Assembly: GCA_043739785.1 (NCBI GenBank)
Contig: JAYUDN010000038.1
Location: 1-23,375, forward strand
Length of the DNA: 23,375 nucleotides
Direction of reading: 5' to 3'
Origin: JAYUDN01 sp043739785
GTDB lineage: Bacteria > Patescibacteriota > Gracilibacteria > BD1-5 > UBA2023
Shown here: positions 8,431 through 17,475 of the stretch, one piece after another
Numbering within the stretch: the first letter of the stretch is position 1
How the letters are laid out: each line of letters starts with the position of its first letter
Notes under the pieces: generated by a model
What the model was told of the DNA's origin: nothing
Databases searched by the model: none
Seen by the model: only the letters and a program-made list of their open reading frames with translations
Made by a program: the position numbers and the translations under genes

Positions 8431-9039
8431 CTATTCTTCTGATTCTTCAAATCTTTTCCTTCGTTCCGTCAGTGTTTCCCCCTCATACATCCAATATAGA
8501 GCTCATTGTGGTTTTCTAGCATATCATAAAATGATTCTTGCTGATTCTGAGAGACTTGTTTCTCTTCATTGAAATTCAATCCAACGATTATTGATTACTC
8601 TTGCTACCAAGTTAGAATCACGAGTAAATGTTATCTCAGATCAAACTGGTATTTTTACCATATCAAAATTAAATACTGCTGATCTCTCTCTTGCTTGATC
8701 AAGTGCAATTTGATCTTCTTTGAATTCCACTATATCCTCTCATATAGTAACCTCTTGTATGGAAGCAAGTTTCAACGCAGCTACTATCCTTTCTGGATCA
8801 ATTACAAAAAATTCTCTTCTTGGGTTTGCTCTATTATCTCAAAAGGCATCATGCAATTGTTTTTCAACAAAATGACAGTCATTCACAATACAAGCATAGA
8901 AACAAGTAAATGGGAGAGGAATACTCGTAGAACGACTCAATTCTGCAATCCGTTGTTCTAGACTTGTAGTAGTTTTTCCTATCTTCACATAGCCAGGCAT
9001 TGCCTCATTTGTGAGAATATAGATAATTTGATTAGACAT
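8431..9039 (-). CDS. GIY-YIG (T5orf172-type) nuclease-like protein with DUF4357
   Basis: A 202-aa protein. The N-terminal half is a T5orf172/Mug113-type GIY-YIG domain: IYILTNEAMPGYVKIGKTT with the RIAELSRST helix, and a conserved FVEKQLHDAFGD...RREFF segment. The C-terminal half matches DUF4357: KIPVGSEITFTRDSNLVARV, then INNRWIEFQGRETSLSESAR, and YWMYEGETL. The two halves join only if TGA is Gly (8839-8841, 8740-8742, 8641-8643); the Gly of IPVGSE, conserved in DUF4357, is itself a TGA. The stop is TAG (8431-8433). GIY-YIG plus DUF4357 proteins are commonly found beside restriction systems; whether this one cuts DNA is unknown. It starts 8 bases after the res stop, so it is in the same operon. 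Confidence 0.85.
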
Positions 9040-9047
9040 AATAAAGT

Positions 9048-11564
9048 TTATTGAAAGAGTTCTCTTAATGCACTTTTTGTATTTGATTGGGGAATCATCT
9101 GGAAATTATATCCAGTGAATTTTCGCACCCCATCTTTCATTTTTTCTTCCGCCATTCTCTGAAATACAAGTTGCTTATACTTTGTATCGAGATTTTCAGC
9201 GAGTTGATCTCATTTACTCTCTATGATATAGACGAGTTCTAACTTGCCTGTATGGTCCTTTTTTGCGATTATAAAATCAGGATATATTTTATTCTTTCTC
9301 CACGCTTGTATCTTATAGGCACTTTCTTCTACTTTGTTTCTCATCCACCATAGAACCTTTTCTTTTGTTTTGAGTTCTTCTATAATCTCTTTTTCGAGAT
9401 TATTCATAGTAACATAATCTACCGCCAGATGGAGACATTTTGGATCAGCTTTGAGTGGGAGTACAGTTTCACCATCTTCATCATATTTTGCTGGAGCTGA
9501 GTATATTTCAGGGATTGTATAGCCTCATTCTTTCGTAATTGCGAGAAATATAGTTCCATCAGAGACAAGCTTATTAAACACGATTTCTTCGTTCTTATAG
9601 CATTCTGTTCTAATAAATTTTGATATTTCATGAGCAATATATCCAAAGTCACTTTCTATAATATTTCTCTCTATTGTATGGGAAAGACTTCATATAATTT
9701 TTTGAACCAAAGTATATGATACAAAAGGGTTTCCTATATATTCTGATATTATTTGAGAGGTGATATATTCATCTCATCACTCGACATGTTCTTTTTCATA
9801 TTCTGTACCTTCTCAGGCATATTCTCCTCAGAGAAAATATTGGAGATCAGTACCTTGCATTTTTTGTTTTCCGACAGTTTTTGTAAGCACTTCCAAAAGT
9901 GGAGCGAGGTCTATATTATCCCAGTCTATTCGAGGAAGAATATCTGATCTATATGACAATGCACGAATCCCGTGAGTATCCTCTATATGCCAAATTGGAA
10001 GTGAAAGAGATTCTGGATATTCTTCGATAAATTGAGATTGTATAGAGAAATCTCTATACATGAGTCATTTTCCACTTGGTCCTGAGCTTCCTTTGACTGT
10101 ATCGATTATGTCTTCAAGCCCATCACTTTCCAGAGATTTTTTGATTCCCTTGAGAAGTTCCTCGCTATCTGAGTGATTGAAATATGCATAGCACTGATCG
10201 AGTTCTGATATACCTGTACGCTTTGTATATGGTTGTCTCAAAACACGCCCTATAAGCTGAGTGAGGGCAGTGGTACTACTAGAGGTAGGAATAACTCATA
10301 AAACATAAGCAAAGGGGCAATCCCAGCCTTCCATAAGTGCCTGTTTGGTGATAATATATCGTATATCTGAATCTTGAGACATGAGGACCTCATCTTTGAG
10401 CTCATCGATATATGATGATTTTATAGCTATCTGATTGCTTGGTATACCTATCTCCACAAGATATTCCTTTACATCGTCAGCGTGGACATGGAGTCCATCT
10501 CTCTTATCCTTTCCAGTTCTATCAGCTTGGAGGAGTGCTATAGGTCTGATATAGTCACCTTTTTGCTCTTTTAGGCCGAGTGCTTTCTTTTCAAGTTCTT
10601 CTCTCTTTTCCCGTACATCATGTATGAGTTCCCTCCAGTTATCATTTGACTCTGGACGGACATTGATAGGGAGCTTTATCATCTCATCTCTATAGAGGTC
10701 CATTCACTTGATAGTGACGAGGATATTCATGCCAGCTTTTGGCGTGGCAGAGAGCCCTATCATACATCGGGGATTGAGAGAATCGAGAACTCTTTTCTGA
10801 GCATCGGTATAGACTTTATGAAACTCATCCACGATAAAAAGCGGATTGCATACTCGTATGATATTTCCGAGACTTGTCTTTATTTGTTTGACTCAGAGGA
10901 GATCTTGCTCGAAGCAATCGAGCATAGGGAATTTTTCCACAAGAGCATCTATTTTATCTTTCTCATGCTCCATAGGGAAGAAATCCATAAAATTCCCAGA
11001 ATCTCGAAAGACTCTCAGATTTTCTTTTGTTTCTTGATTGGCTGATTGTATCATCACCATAAGCACGACGAGGTTTTCTTGAGTATCTTGCCATCGAATT
11101 GCATCGGTTTTTTCGAGTATAAGGGTTCTATCACCACTTATCTGATCGAGCATCTGTCTATAAGGATTTGTCTTATCTTTGAGCTTTTCTATTGTCTGAA
11201 GGTATATAGAATCCGTATGAGTTACCCATACAATGAGTCCTGTTCTCTTTTCGAGAAATTGGTTTTGATAGAGTTCTATCGTTTTGATACCAAGTAGTGT
11301 CTTTCCTCCGCCTGTAGGCACTTTGATACAAAGACGAGGATATATCACTCATGCACTTTCTGGAATATCAGAAAAATCCCTATATTCTGGAGTTTTTGTA
11401 TATATCTCTTTCACTGGAGGAATAAGGGAAGCAATCATAGAATCGAGTCCTGCCATCTTCAATTTCTGGAGTTTATCATTGTACGAAAAAGACTCATCTT
11501 TCCATTTCTGGAAAAATGTCTCAAGTGTGAGAACCACTTTTTGTTGAGAGCTTTTTAGTAACAT
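9048..11564 (-). CDS. res: Type III restriction enzyme, Res subunit (helicase/endonuclease)
   Basis: An 838-aa Res subunit that, with Mod, would use ATP to act on DNA carrying unmethylated sites and cut it. Motifs in order: Walker A VPTGGGKT (about 82-89), motif II VDEFHK (about 241-246), GLSATPKAG, YIITKQALMEGWDCPFAYVL, motif VI QLIGRVLRQPYT, and a C-terminal PD-(D/E)xK nuclease core YPDFIIAKK...YIIESKG. TGA codons at 11349, 10893, 10293, 9828 and 9210 join five fragments in one frame; stop TAA at 9048-9050. The ATG at 11564 lies 2 bases after the mod stop, so translation is probably coupled. All catalytic motifs look intact. Confidence 0.92.
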
Positions 11565-11566
11565 AA

Positions 11567-13261
11567 TTATTTTCTTTGAAAGAGGTTATATGGTACTTGT
11601 ACGAAAGAGATATGATTATCATCGAGGACCTCTTTATCGAGGAAGCACGCTGGAGCATATACTATTTTCTTTCCCTCTGTAGATTTTACGCTTTCGAGCC
11701 AATCACGAGTGATAGCGAGATTGCGGAGTTCCTCTATAGTGTCTGCATATATGAGATATACACCTGTATTTCGGTCCTCAGTACATATTTCCCATGTAGC
11801 ATCTGGATCAGCAATATCGTCTATTGGCTTGCCTGTAGCGAGAAAGTGGACATATTTTGCGAAGCTTTCCCAACTTGGAAGTGATTCTCATTCGAGGATT
11901 TTTCGTCACTCAATAGATGGACCAAGATTATAGTAGGTAAAACCGACGGCGAGAGCATATTTTTCTACTACCTTTTTTATACGATCACGCGTTATTTCGT
12001 GAATAAAATCGTATCAAGCTGATTTTGCCTGTGCCTTTTCTGTAAGAGTTTCTGGAAGTTGTACGAGGATAAATTTTCGATTTCCACCATCTTCTTGATT
12101 TAACTCCATAATAGCTTGTGCAGTTGTTCCAGATCCAGCAAAAGAATCAAGAAATATTCCATTCTCAGAGTTTGGAATGAATCCAAAGAAATACTTGAGC
12201 ATATGCTTTGATTTCGGATTATCAAAGACTTTTACTCCACCAAACAATTCTGTAAGTTCGTTTGTGCTTCAGCGACCGTCCTCATAATAAAGACTTCGGA
12301 AACGATCAGAAATATTATCCAATCTTATTTTTGGCTTGATTAAAGTTGTCTCGTCTTTTCAAAACATTATGTCCTTATTCTTTAGCATATCAATCATAGT
12401 TGCCTCTGAAAATCTATATCAATTCGGTGGTAACGAACACACTTCTCCAGTTAGTGGATGAATAACATCATATGTATACCCTCAAAGCCGAGTATTTGAG
12501 ATATCTCAATCATGAAATACTCATTTTTCATCAACATTATCATAATGAGTTACTCTTTTTAGAGCATTTTCATTTTCTCGTATCCATTTTCTGAGTAACT
12601 TTTGAATTTTTTCAATATCATCTCCAAATTCTTCTTTTAGTTCTGCATATTTTGCATTTATCATCATTCATCAATGACTCATATTCTTCCAGTAAGTCTG
12701 AGAGCTCTTATTTTTTGAATATATCAAAACATATTCATGTTCCATTACAATCTGGGTAGGATTATTATCTGTGGCAGTTTGTACAACTACAGTACCTAGA
12801 AAATCACCCTCTCTAAAAATATCATCACATAGAGATCTGAGATTATTTACCTCATTTTCATCTATCGAGATAAATATCACTCCATCTTCAGCAAGAAGCT
12901 CTCTCAAAAGTTTGAGACGAGGAGTCATCATACAGAGCCACTTATCGTGACGAGTCATATCCTCTTTATCTATAACTTTTCCGAGCCATTCTTTTATAAT
13001 GGGACTACTTACATTATCATTATATGCCCAGCCCTCTTTTCCTGTATTGTACGGGGGGTCAATATATATACATTTTACTTGCCCTTGATATTTCGGGAGG
13101 AGAGCCTTCAGAGCGAGGAGATTATCTCATTCTATGAGGAGATTTTCACTCGCATTTTCACCATCGAGAGAATTTGATTCTACTTTTTCAAGAGTGTGAT
13201 ATGGTACTGAGAGGTGGTGATTCCAGACAGCGGATTTTCCTTTAAAATTAAGTGATGCCAT
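11567..13261 (-). CDS. mod: Type III-like DNA adenine methyltransferase, Mod subunit
   Basis: A 564-aa methyltransferase that would methylate adenine in the recognition site and give the R-M system its specificity. The catalytic motif IYIDPPYNTG (DPPY at 68-71) comes before the SAM-binding motif LDSFAGSGTTAQAI (FAGSG about 374-378), the beta-class order of type III Mods. The region between is the likely target-recognition domain. The TGA at 13127-13129 encodes the Gly in LLIEGNNLLALKAL, a position that is normally GD/GN in this family. The start at 13261 (MASLNFKGKSAVWNHHLSVP) was chosen because this opening is typical; an upstream in-frame start at 13321 exists. Stop TAA 11567-11569, 2 bases before res. 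Confidence 0.9.
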
Positions 13262-13422
13262 AATAAAATGATATGTAAATACTAGATATAAATCTTCCAG
13301 AAAGCTTATATCCGCTTCCATTTCCCCTTACTATCGTATCAGATAATTTTCGTCTATTTCTGCCAGAGATTGTATTCAGAAAGCCATTTTCTCCAAATAT
13401 AAATTTATGGCTTTGGTCCAGA

Positions 13423-14385
13423 TTAGTCCACTTTTATCTTTTCGGTCACTACATATTTATTCACATTTCCTTCATATGTTGAGGCTTCGATATGAGAATG
13501 CTTGTATGTACTCAAAATATCTACAAACCGTGTATCATCTCCGTTTATATGTCTTTCCCCGTCGATTCGCTCTACTTGTCCATCAGGTCATTTGAGTAGA
13601 GTGACTTTCTTATATTCAGTATTGGCGATAGCATCCTTGATTTTGTCATATTCTTCTATTTCTATCCTTTTTCCTGTTTTGCTCTCATAGTATACATCAT
13701 ACATATCTCGCTTATCCTTTATCGGAAGTATTTTCCCTTTGAGGATTTCATATCCATCATATGCGAGATATTCGCTATAGTATTTTTGTGTCTCGATACC
13801 ACTCTCGATAGATCAGAATCGTATAGGATTGAGAAAAGTTTCTATAATAGAAAATAGAAGCTTATGTCACTCTTCATATATCGAGGTAGCAAGTACCCGA
13901 AAGAGGTCATCCACCATTCGCCATTTTGTGGCAGGATAGGTGATAAGGTATTCAGGAACTCAACATTCTTTGAGGACCTTGATAATACTATCAGCATTTC
14001 CAGAGTCTCATATTCATCGTGCCATTCGTTCGAGAGTAGTCGGATTTATGATAGATTTTTGACTCTTTCATAGGAGTTTTCTTTTATATTCAAAGAGTCT
14101 GAGGGTATCTATAAAGGAGATAATTGTATCATACTTACTATATCGATATTCCTCTTCGTAGTAGAATTTTCTCTCTTTCCATTGTACTTCGAGTATCTTA
14201 TCATCCCTGAGAATACATAGAATTTCGTCAGGTGGGAGAAACTCTCCAGTTTTCTTTGCTTCTTCTATAGCATCAGAATCAAAAATAATCTTCTTGTCAC
14301 GATCATACTTATATCGAAGAGACTTGAGGATATAATCAATCGTTTGTATAAGTGCGATGCTTTCAGTACCAAGGTTTTCTTCCAT
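13423..14385 (-). CDS. Unknown 320-aa protein, weakly similar to abortive-infection helical domains
   Basis: A soluble protein, mostly helical, no membrane segment. The middle (about 120-210) contains ECGVPEYLITYPATKWRMVD followed by DLFRVLATS, LLFSIIETFLNPIRF and YYSEYLAYDGYEILKG. This 'TKWRMV...L...I...F.NP...Y..YDGY' pattern reminds me of N-terminal domains of AbiJ-type abortive-infection proteins, but I am not sure of the family. The C-terminal part (about 215-320) is different and has no known motif. TGA at 14068-14070 and several others are read as Gly; stop TAA 13423-13425. The ATG at 14385 is the first possible start after a TAG at 14473-14475. It lies upstream of mod in the same direction (gap 161 bases), so a defence role is plausible but inferred from context. 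Confidence 0.7.
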
Positions 14386-14434
14386 ATATTCGAGATAATA
14401 GCCGAAATAATTAGCCTGGAGTATATGGATTTTC

Positions 14435-15016
14435 TTATTTTTTACGAGTTTTTCAACGAGAGAATAGATTTTCTATACTCATAATTTCTTCGTGACTTGG
14501 ATTATTGTAGGATAACTTGAGAAATCTTTTCATCTTTTTGGTTTCTTTTCCGTTTCTATACGGATATTTCATAGTTCTCTGGAGAACGATTGCTTTTGTT
14601 GCGTTCATGCCCATCAGGAATGAGAGCCTTCTTCCGAATCTACTTTCATTCTGGCTTTCATAGGCAAGATTAAGTGTTTTGCGACTTGCGAATGCTCCAT
14701 TACTCTGGAGATAGAGAATAGAACATCGTAGAGGAGTCTCTTTGCAAGGATCGAGAAACCACCATCTCCGTCATCCAAAGTGACAAGGCGTAGAGATTAT
14801 TGATATTTTATAATCTATCTCTTTCTTTTCTTGAGTATTGCGATTTGTTTGTGTGAAAAATACTCTAATATGCCCAGTTCCTCTTTCATCATCTTTTGAT
14901 ATTGAAAAGGATATATCTCCATTTGGATTTCCATTTATTGTCCAACTGAGTCATCACGAGCTATAGGATAATCAATCCCTGAGATATCCGTGTTTTTTGA
15001 AGAATGATATAGTCAT
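14435..15016 (-). CDS. Unknown 193-aa protein with FGGRRWWF motif and degenerate zinc ribbon
   Basis: Found only when TGA is read as Gly, so too broken to appear as a normal ORF. It reads MTISFFKKHGYLRD, then beta-rich sequence, then CHFGGRRWWFLDPCKETPLR, SILYLQSNGAFASRKTLNL and AYESQNESRFGRR. A family of small bacterial proteins that I recall has the same core (FGG.RWWF.CP.CGRR...LYLP.G..F.CR.C..LTY.SQ.ES), with a zinc ribbon; here the second Cys pair is replaced (ASRKT), so metal binding is probably lost or changed. The basic C-terminus ends at TAA (14435-14437), before the next gene. It has a possible promoter at 15047-15075. Function unknown. Confidence 0.72.
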
Positions 15017-15046
15017 CTTTTTATAGTCATCAGTTGTATCTCGCTT

Positions 15047-15075
15047 GTTATAATAGTATCGTCACATAGTGTAAA
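15047..15075 (-). promoter_or_regulatory. Possible promoter of the cargo operon
   Basis: Minus strand TTTACA (15070-15075), 17 bp, TATAAC (15047-15052), 30 bases before the ATG at 15016. A second -10-like TATAAT lies at 15079-15084. Confidence 0.45.
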
Positions 15076-15113
15076 TTGATTATATAGTCTATACCTTAAC
15101 AAACCTTAGCATT

Positions 15114-15305
15114 CTATAAAGTAACCCCGTGTATCTCTTTAGTATGAACAGAGTCTTTTTTTATCCCTTCGAGATATTCCTGCATTCAATTACTCTCGGT
15201 ATGAGATTGGAATGTTTTTCCACTTTCTTCGAGTCTTCTCACTTCATCCCTACAGAGAGGGACGAATTGAGTCATCCACCTATTTCAATACTGCCTCTTC
15301 CTCAT
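15114..15305 (-). CDS. Possible 63-aa protein at the element's right end
   Basis: Reads MRKRQYGNRWMTQFVPLC, then RDEVRRLEESGKTFQS and MQEYLEGIKKDSVHTKEI, stop TAG 15114-15116, with two TGA codons as Gly. The residue pattern is protein-like and amphipathic, but no family is recognised. Another frame is also open over part of this stretch, so the call is tentative. It is on the same strand as the cargo genes and about 100 bases upstream of the 193-aa gene. Confidence 0.4.
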
Positions 15306-15367
15306 CTTATGATATATCGATATTGACAAGTAACCTTTCGTGGATAACCTACCATCTTGATTTTTAG

Positions 15368-15428
15368 AAAATCTCTTCAGAAATGAAGGGATTTTTTATT
15401 CAAGATTTTTGAAAAATCCCTTCATTTC
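15368..15428. promoter_or_regulatory. Competing hairpins upstream of the DUF4256 gene (attenuator-like)
   Basis: Segment 2 (15384-15396, TGAAGGGATTTTT) can pair with segment 1 (15368-15379, AAAATCTCTTCA, GAAA tetraloop, followed by a T-run, so terminator-like on the plus strand). It can instead pair with segment 3 (15412-15424) in a 17-bp perfect stem (15380-15396 with 15412-15428). The geometry matches terminator/antiterminator switches. It lies 41 bases before the ATG at 15469. No ligand or leader peptide is evident. Confidence 0.5.
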
Positions 15429-15468
15429 CATACAATACCCATATTCTTATTTCTTTACCTTCCCCTCT

Positions 15469-16032
15469 ATGACTCACAAAAATACTCTATCAGAAGTCGA
15501 ACGCCTTGAACTTCTCCAGATACTCAAGACACGTTTCGAGAAACATATGAACCGACATCTCGGTCTTGAGTGGTTGAAGATAGAAGCAAAACTGGAATCA
15601 CATCCAGAAAAACTCTGGTCGCTCTCAGAGATGGAACGAACCGGTGGTGAACCTGATGTTGTGCATTTGGGAGGGAAGACGGATGAAATCATCTTCGTCG
15701 ACTGCTCGCCAGAGAGCCCGATAGGAAGGAGGAGTTTCTGCTATGACCGGGAGGCACTCGATTCGAGAAAAGAAAATAAACCCAAAAATACCGTCATCGA
15801 TATGGCACATGATATAGGTATTGAGATACTCACTGAAGAACAGTATCGAGAACTACAAAATCTCGGGAATTTCGATATGAAGACATCGAGTTGGGTGTTT
15901 GCTCCAGTTGAGATGAGAAAGCTTGGTGGGGTGCTCTTCTGCGATCGTCGATATGAGAGAGTATTTGCCTACCACAATGGTGCAGAGTCGTATTATGCTG
16001 CGAGAGGGTTTCGTGGATTGCTTAGAGTCTAA
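15469..16032 (+). CDS. DUF4256 family protein
   Basis: A 187-aa cytosolic protein closely following the DUF4256 pattern: RFEKHMNRHLGLEW, KLWSLSEMERTGGEPDVV, FVDCSPESPIGRRSFCYDRE, LTEEQYRELQNLGNFDMKTS, and the end KLGGVLFCDRRYERVFAYHN followed by GAESYYAARGFRG. The family function is unknown. The ATG at 15469 (MTHKNTLSEVERLELL) was chosen over one at 15409 because family members start near here and the longer form would begin inside the hairpin. Unlike its neighbours it has no TGA codon among 13 glycines. The sequence is highly conserved across distant bacteria as I recall it, so recent acquisition is possible. Stop TAA. Confidence 0.92.
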   Translation: MTHKNTLSEVERLELLQILKTRFEKHMNRHLGLEWLKIEAKLESHPEKLWSLSEMERTGGEPDVVHLGGKTDEIIFVDCSPESPIGRRSFCYDREALDSRKENKPKNTVIDMAHDIGIEILTEEQYRELQNLGNFDMKTSSWVFAPVEMRKLGGVLFCDRRYERVFAYHNGAESYYAARGFRGLLRV

Positions 16033-16282
16033 TCTTTGAAGAGAGAGGAAATAAAAGAGCACGTGCTTCCTCGTCTCGTAATAAGAAGGAATAGAATTAA
16101 ATATTATTTTCTACGATGTATTATCATATAGGATCAAGTATCTCATTTCATCGCCCTGCGATAGTCGCTTTGTACAAGACTACTTGTACTTATATATGAG
16201 ATATGATAGATGGTCAAGTGTATACGCTTTGTTATTTGCCCGTAATTTCTATACTCGATATATTACTTCCAATTACTGAAAT
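16033..16282. other. Intergenic region after the DUF4256 gene
   Basis: 250 bases without a supported gene. A 10-bp stem (GAGAGAGGAA 16041-16050 with TTCCTCGTCTC 16067-16077, one bulge) encloses a CACGTG. It lacks a following T-run, so termination here is uncertain. The promoter of the next gene must lie in this AT-rich stretch, but I cannot place it. Confidence 0.4.
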
Positions 16283-16666
16283 ATGAATCCCTCAAAAACA
16301 CTTTCTCCCTTCAGTAAAAAGGTTGAATGATTTGCGCTCGATGCTACCCGATGGATTGGTTCTCCGATGTCCCTCGTGGTCCATACCTGTCTTTTTATCG
16401 GAGCATTTTTGCTCATATTTTTTGGCGTTTCACTTGATCAGATCTTGCTCACCGTCACGACTATCGTCTCTTTCGAAGCGATATACCTCTCTATCTTTAT
16501 CCAGATGACCGTGAACCATCAATCCCTGGCACTCCATGAAGTCCGTGAAGATCTTTGAGAGATCCAAGAAGACGTGGAGGAAATCCAAGAAAATGTCGAA
16601 GAGATCCAGGAGGATGTCGAAGAGATCAATAACGATGCAGAAGAGCCTCCCATGAAAGATAAATAA
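16283..16666 (+). CDS. Small membrane protein with heptad-repeat tail (low-affinity iron permease-like)
   Basis: A 127-aa protein: a short N-terminal helix (SKKVEGFALDATRWIGSP), two membrane segments (LVVHTCLFIGAFLLIFFGVS and ILLTVTTIVSFEAIYLSIFI), then QMTVNHQSLALHEVREDL, then three copies of the heptad EIQE(D/N)VE ending in a coiled coil. The layout SP...H..LF....GVSLD.ILL..TTIVS.EAIYL.IFIQM resembles the low-affinity iron permease / DUF1003-like small membrane proteins common in candidate phyla; transport of iron is not shown. TGA at 16328-16330 and 16556-16558 are Gly. A strong bidirectional terminator follows at 16715-16744. Confidence 0.75.
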
Positions 16667-16714
16667 AACACTCCTATATAATTTCACTGATAAGTTCGAA
16701 TGTGAATCCAATCA

Positions 16715-16744
16715 AAAATATCCCCTCAAATGAGGGGATATTTT
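16715..16744. terminator. Bidirectional terminator between convergent genes
   Basis: A 14-bp perfect stem AAAATATCCCCTCA / TGAGGGGATATTTT with a 2-base loop, A-rich before and T-rich after. It lies between the plus-strand membrane protein gene and the minus-strand 64-aa gene and serves both. Confidence 0.85.
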
Positions 16745-16757
16745 ATATCTGAGATGA

Positions 16758-16952
16758 TTAATATTTCTTTGTCTCTCCCATTTTATTGTCCGGCGTTACT
16801 TCAGTCGACGGACTTTTCATTCCTGGGTTTTTATTCGTACCTGGGTCTTTCGTCGTATCTTCTCCTCGCTGTGTTTTTCCAGTTATTTTTTCCCATTCAC
16901 TGGCCTCGTTGGCGTGACCTGATTTTTGAGATGTTTGGTTTTGAGCGCTCAT
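16758..16952 (-). CDS. Small hydrophilic disordered protein
   Basis: A 64-aa protein starting MSAQNQTSQKSGHANEASEW, rich in Lys, Thr, Asn, Gly and Pro, with no hydrophobic core, probably disordered. TATAAT at 16977-16982 lies 25 bases before the ATG at 16952, and a terminator follows the TAA stop, so the gene has its own transcript signals. Function unknown; small, hydrophilic stress proteins look similar, but no family motif is visible. Confidence 0.7.
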   Translation of the reverse strand: MSAQNQTSQKSGHANEASEWEKITGKTQRGEDTTKDPGTNKNPGMKSPSTEVTPDNKMGETKKY

Positions 16953-17241
16953 AGTTGTAAAGTTAAAAATAAATAAATTATATAAAAAGTAAAGTCTTCA
17001 GAGTCACAGAATCATATTTCGCTAGGGTGGAACACGATTCATGTGATATCGTAGGGTTTCTATCCAACGCCAGAGGATGAAATTATGGGTCACTAAAATA
17101 GTATTCATAGAGAGGGATAAGGATATATTCTTGAATCATTTTTACTCAAAGTATATGAATCACATCTAAAAACGAATCCCCACTGAGAGGTATAGAACTA
17201 CGCAAGTAAAAAATAGAATATTGATAGTGTAGATAAACGGT
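16953..17241. other. Intergenic region, nothing recognised
   Basis: Carries the -10 box of the 64-aa gene (16977-16982, minus strand). No tRNA, SRP RNA, RNase P RNA or tmRNA signature was seen in the remainder. An open frame on the minus strand (17166-17360) overlaps the better plus-strand candidate at 17242-17424. Confidence 0.5.
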
Positions 17242-17424
17242 ATGCTTGACCGTAAGTTCAAGCGCGGAGAGAAGCGAACTCTTCTCTTATATCTGGATAG
17301 TATTATTTCTGAACCATTTTGCTCTAGAATCAATGGAATTTTGTGGGGTATAACGAGCATAAGTGAGGGGGATTATGGTTTATTTTTTGCAACGGAACAC
17401 GAAGTGAATATAGAACGAGTATAG
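17242..17424 (+). CDS. Possible 60-aa hypothetical protein
   Basis: MLDRKFKRGEKRTLLLYLDS at the start, then INGILWGITSISEGDYGLFF, ending NIERV and TAG (17422-17424). The residue mix is protein-like and no TGA is used. An upstream TAG (17230-17232) limits the start. The 5' part overlaps two inverted repeats (GCTTGA/TTCAAGC at 17243-17263 and AGAGAAG/CTTCTCT just after), so a structured RNA is an alternative. No family recognised. Confidence 0.4.
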   Translation: MLDRKFKRGEKRTLLLYLDSIISEPFCSRINGILWGITSISEGDYGLFFATEHEVNIERV

Positions 17425-17475
17425 GGAAGATTTTCCCAAAAAAAATGACAAAAAGAAGACAAATAGAAACACAAT

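Larger units (their letters stand above)
6368..15468. mobile_element. Putative integrated element carrying a type III restriction-modification system
   Basis: A block beginning at tRNA-Arg with a large serine recombinase and carrying R-M, GIY-YIG and unknown genes, all on the minus strand. The left edge is well placed by the recombinase-tRNA overlap. The right edge is not: it probably lies between the last minus-strand cargo gene (near 15305) and the DUF4256 gene (15469). I found no obvious copy of the tRNA 3' end there, but serine recombinases need only a very short core, so this does not exclude integration. Confidence 0.5.

Noticed and set aside
9419..9652. Minus-strand ORF inside res
   Set aside because: It is in another frame from res, whose reading is continuous and carries the expected sequence here.
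15129..15326. Plus-strand ORF of 65 codons
   Set aside because: The opposite strand gives a more plausible small protein with TGA as Gly.
15114..15468. Second copy of the tRNA-Arg 3' end as right attachment site
   Set aside because: I looked for the tRNA 3' sequence near the element's right end and found no convincing match.
17166..17360. Minus-strand ORF of 64 codons
   Set aside because: It overlaps a more protein-like plus-strand frame and has no start or promoter signals.
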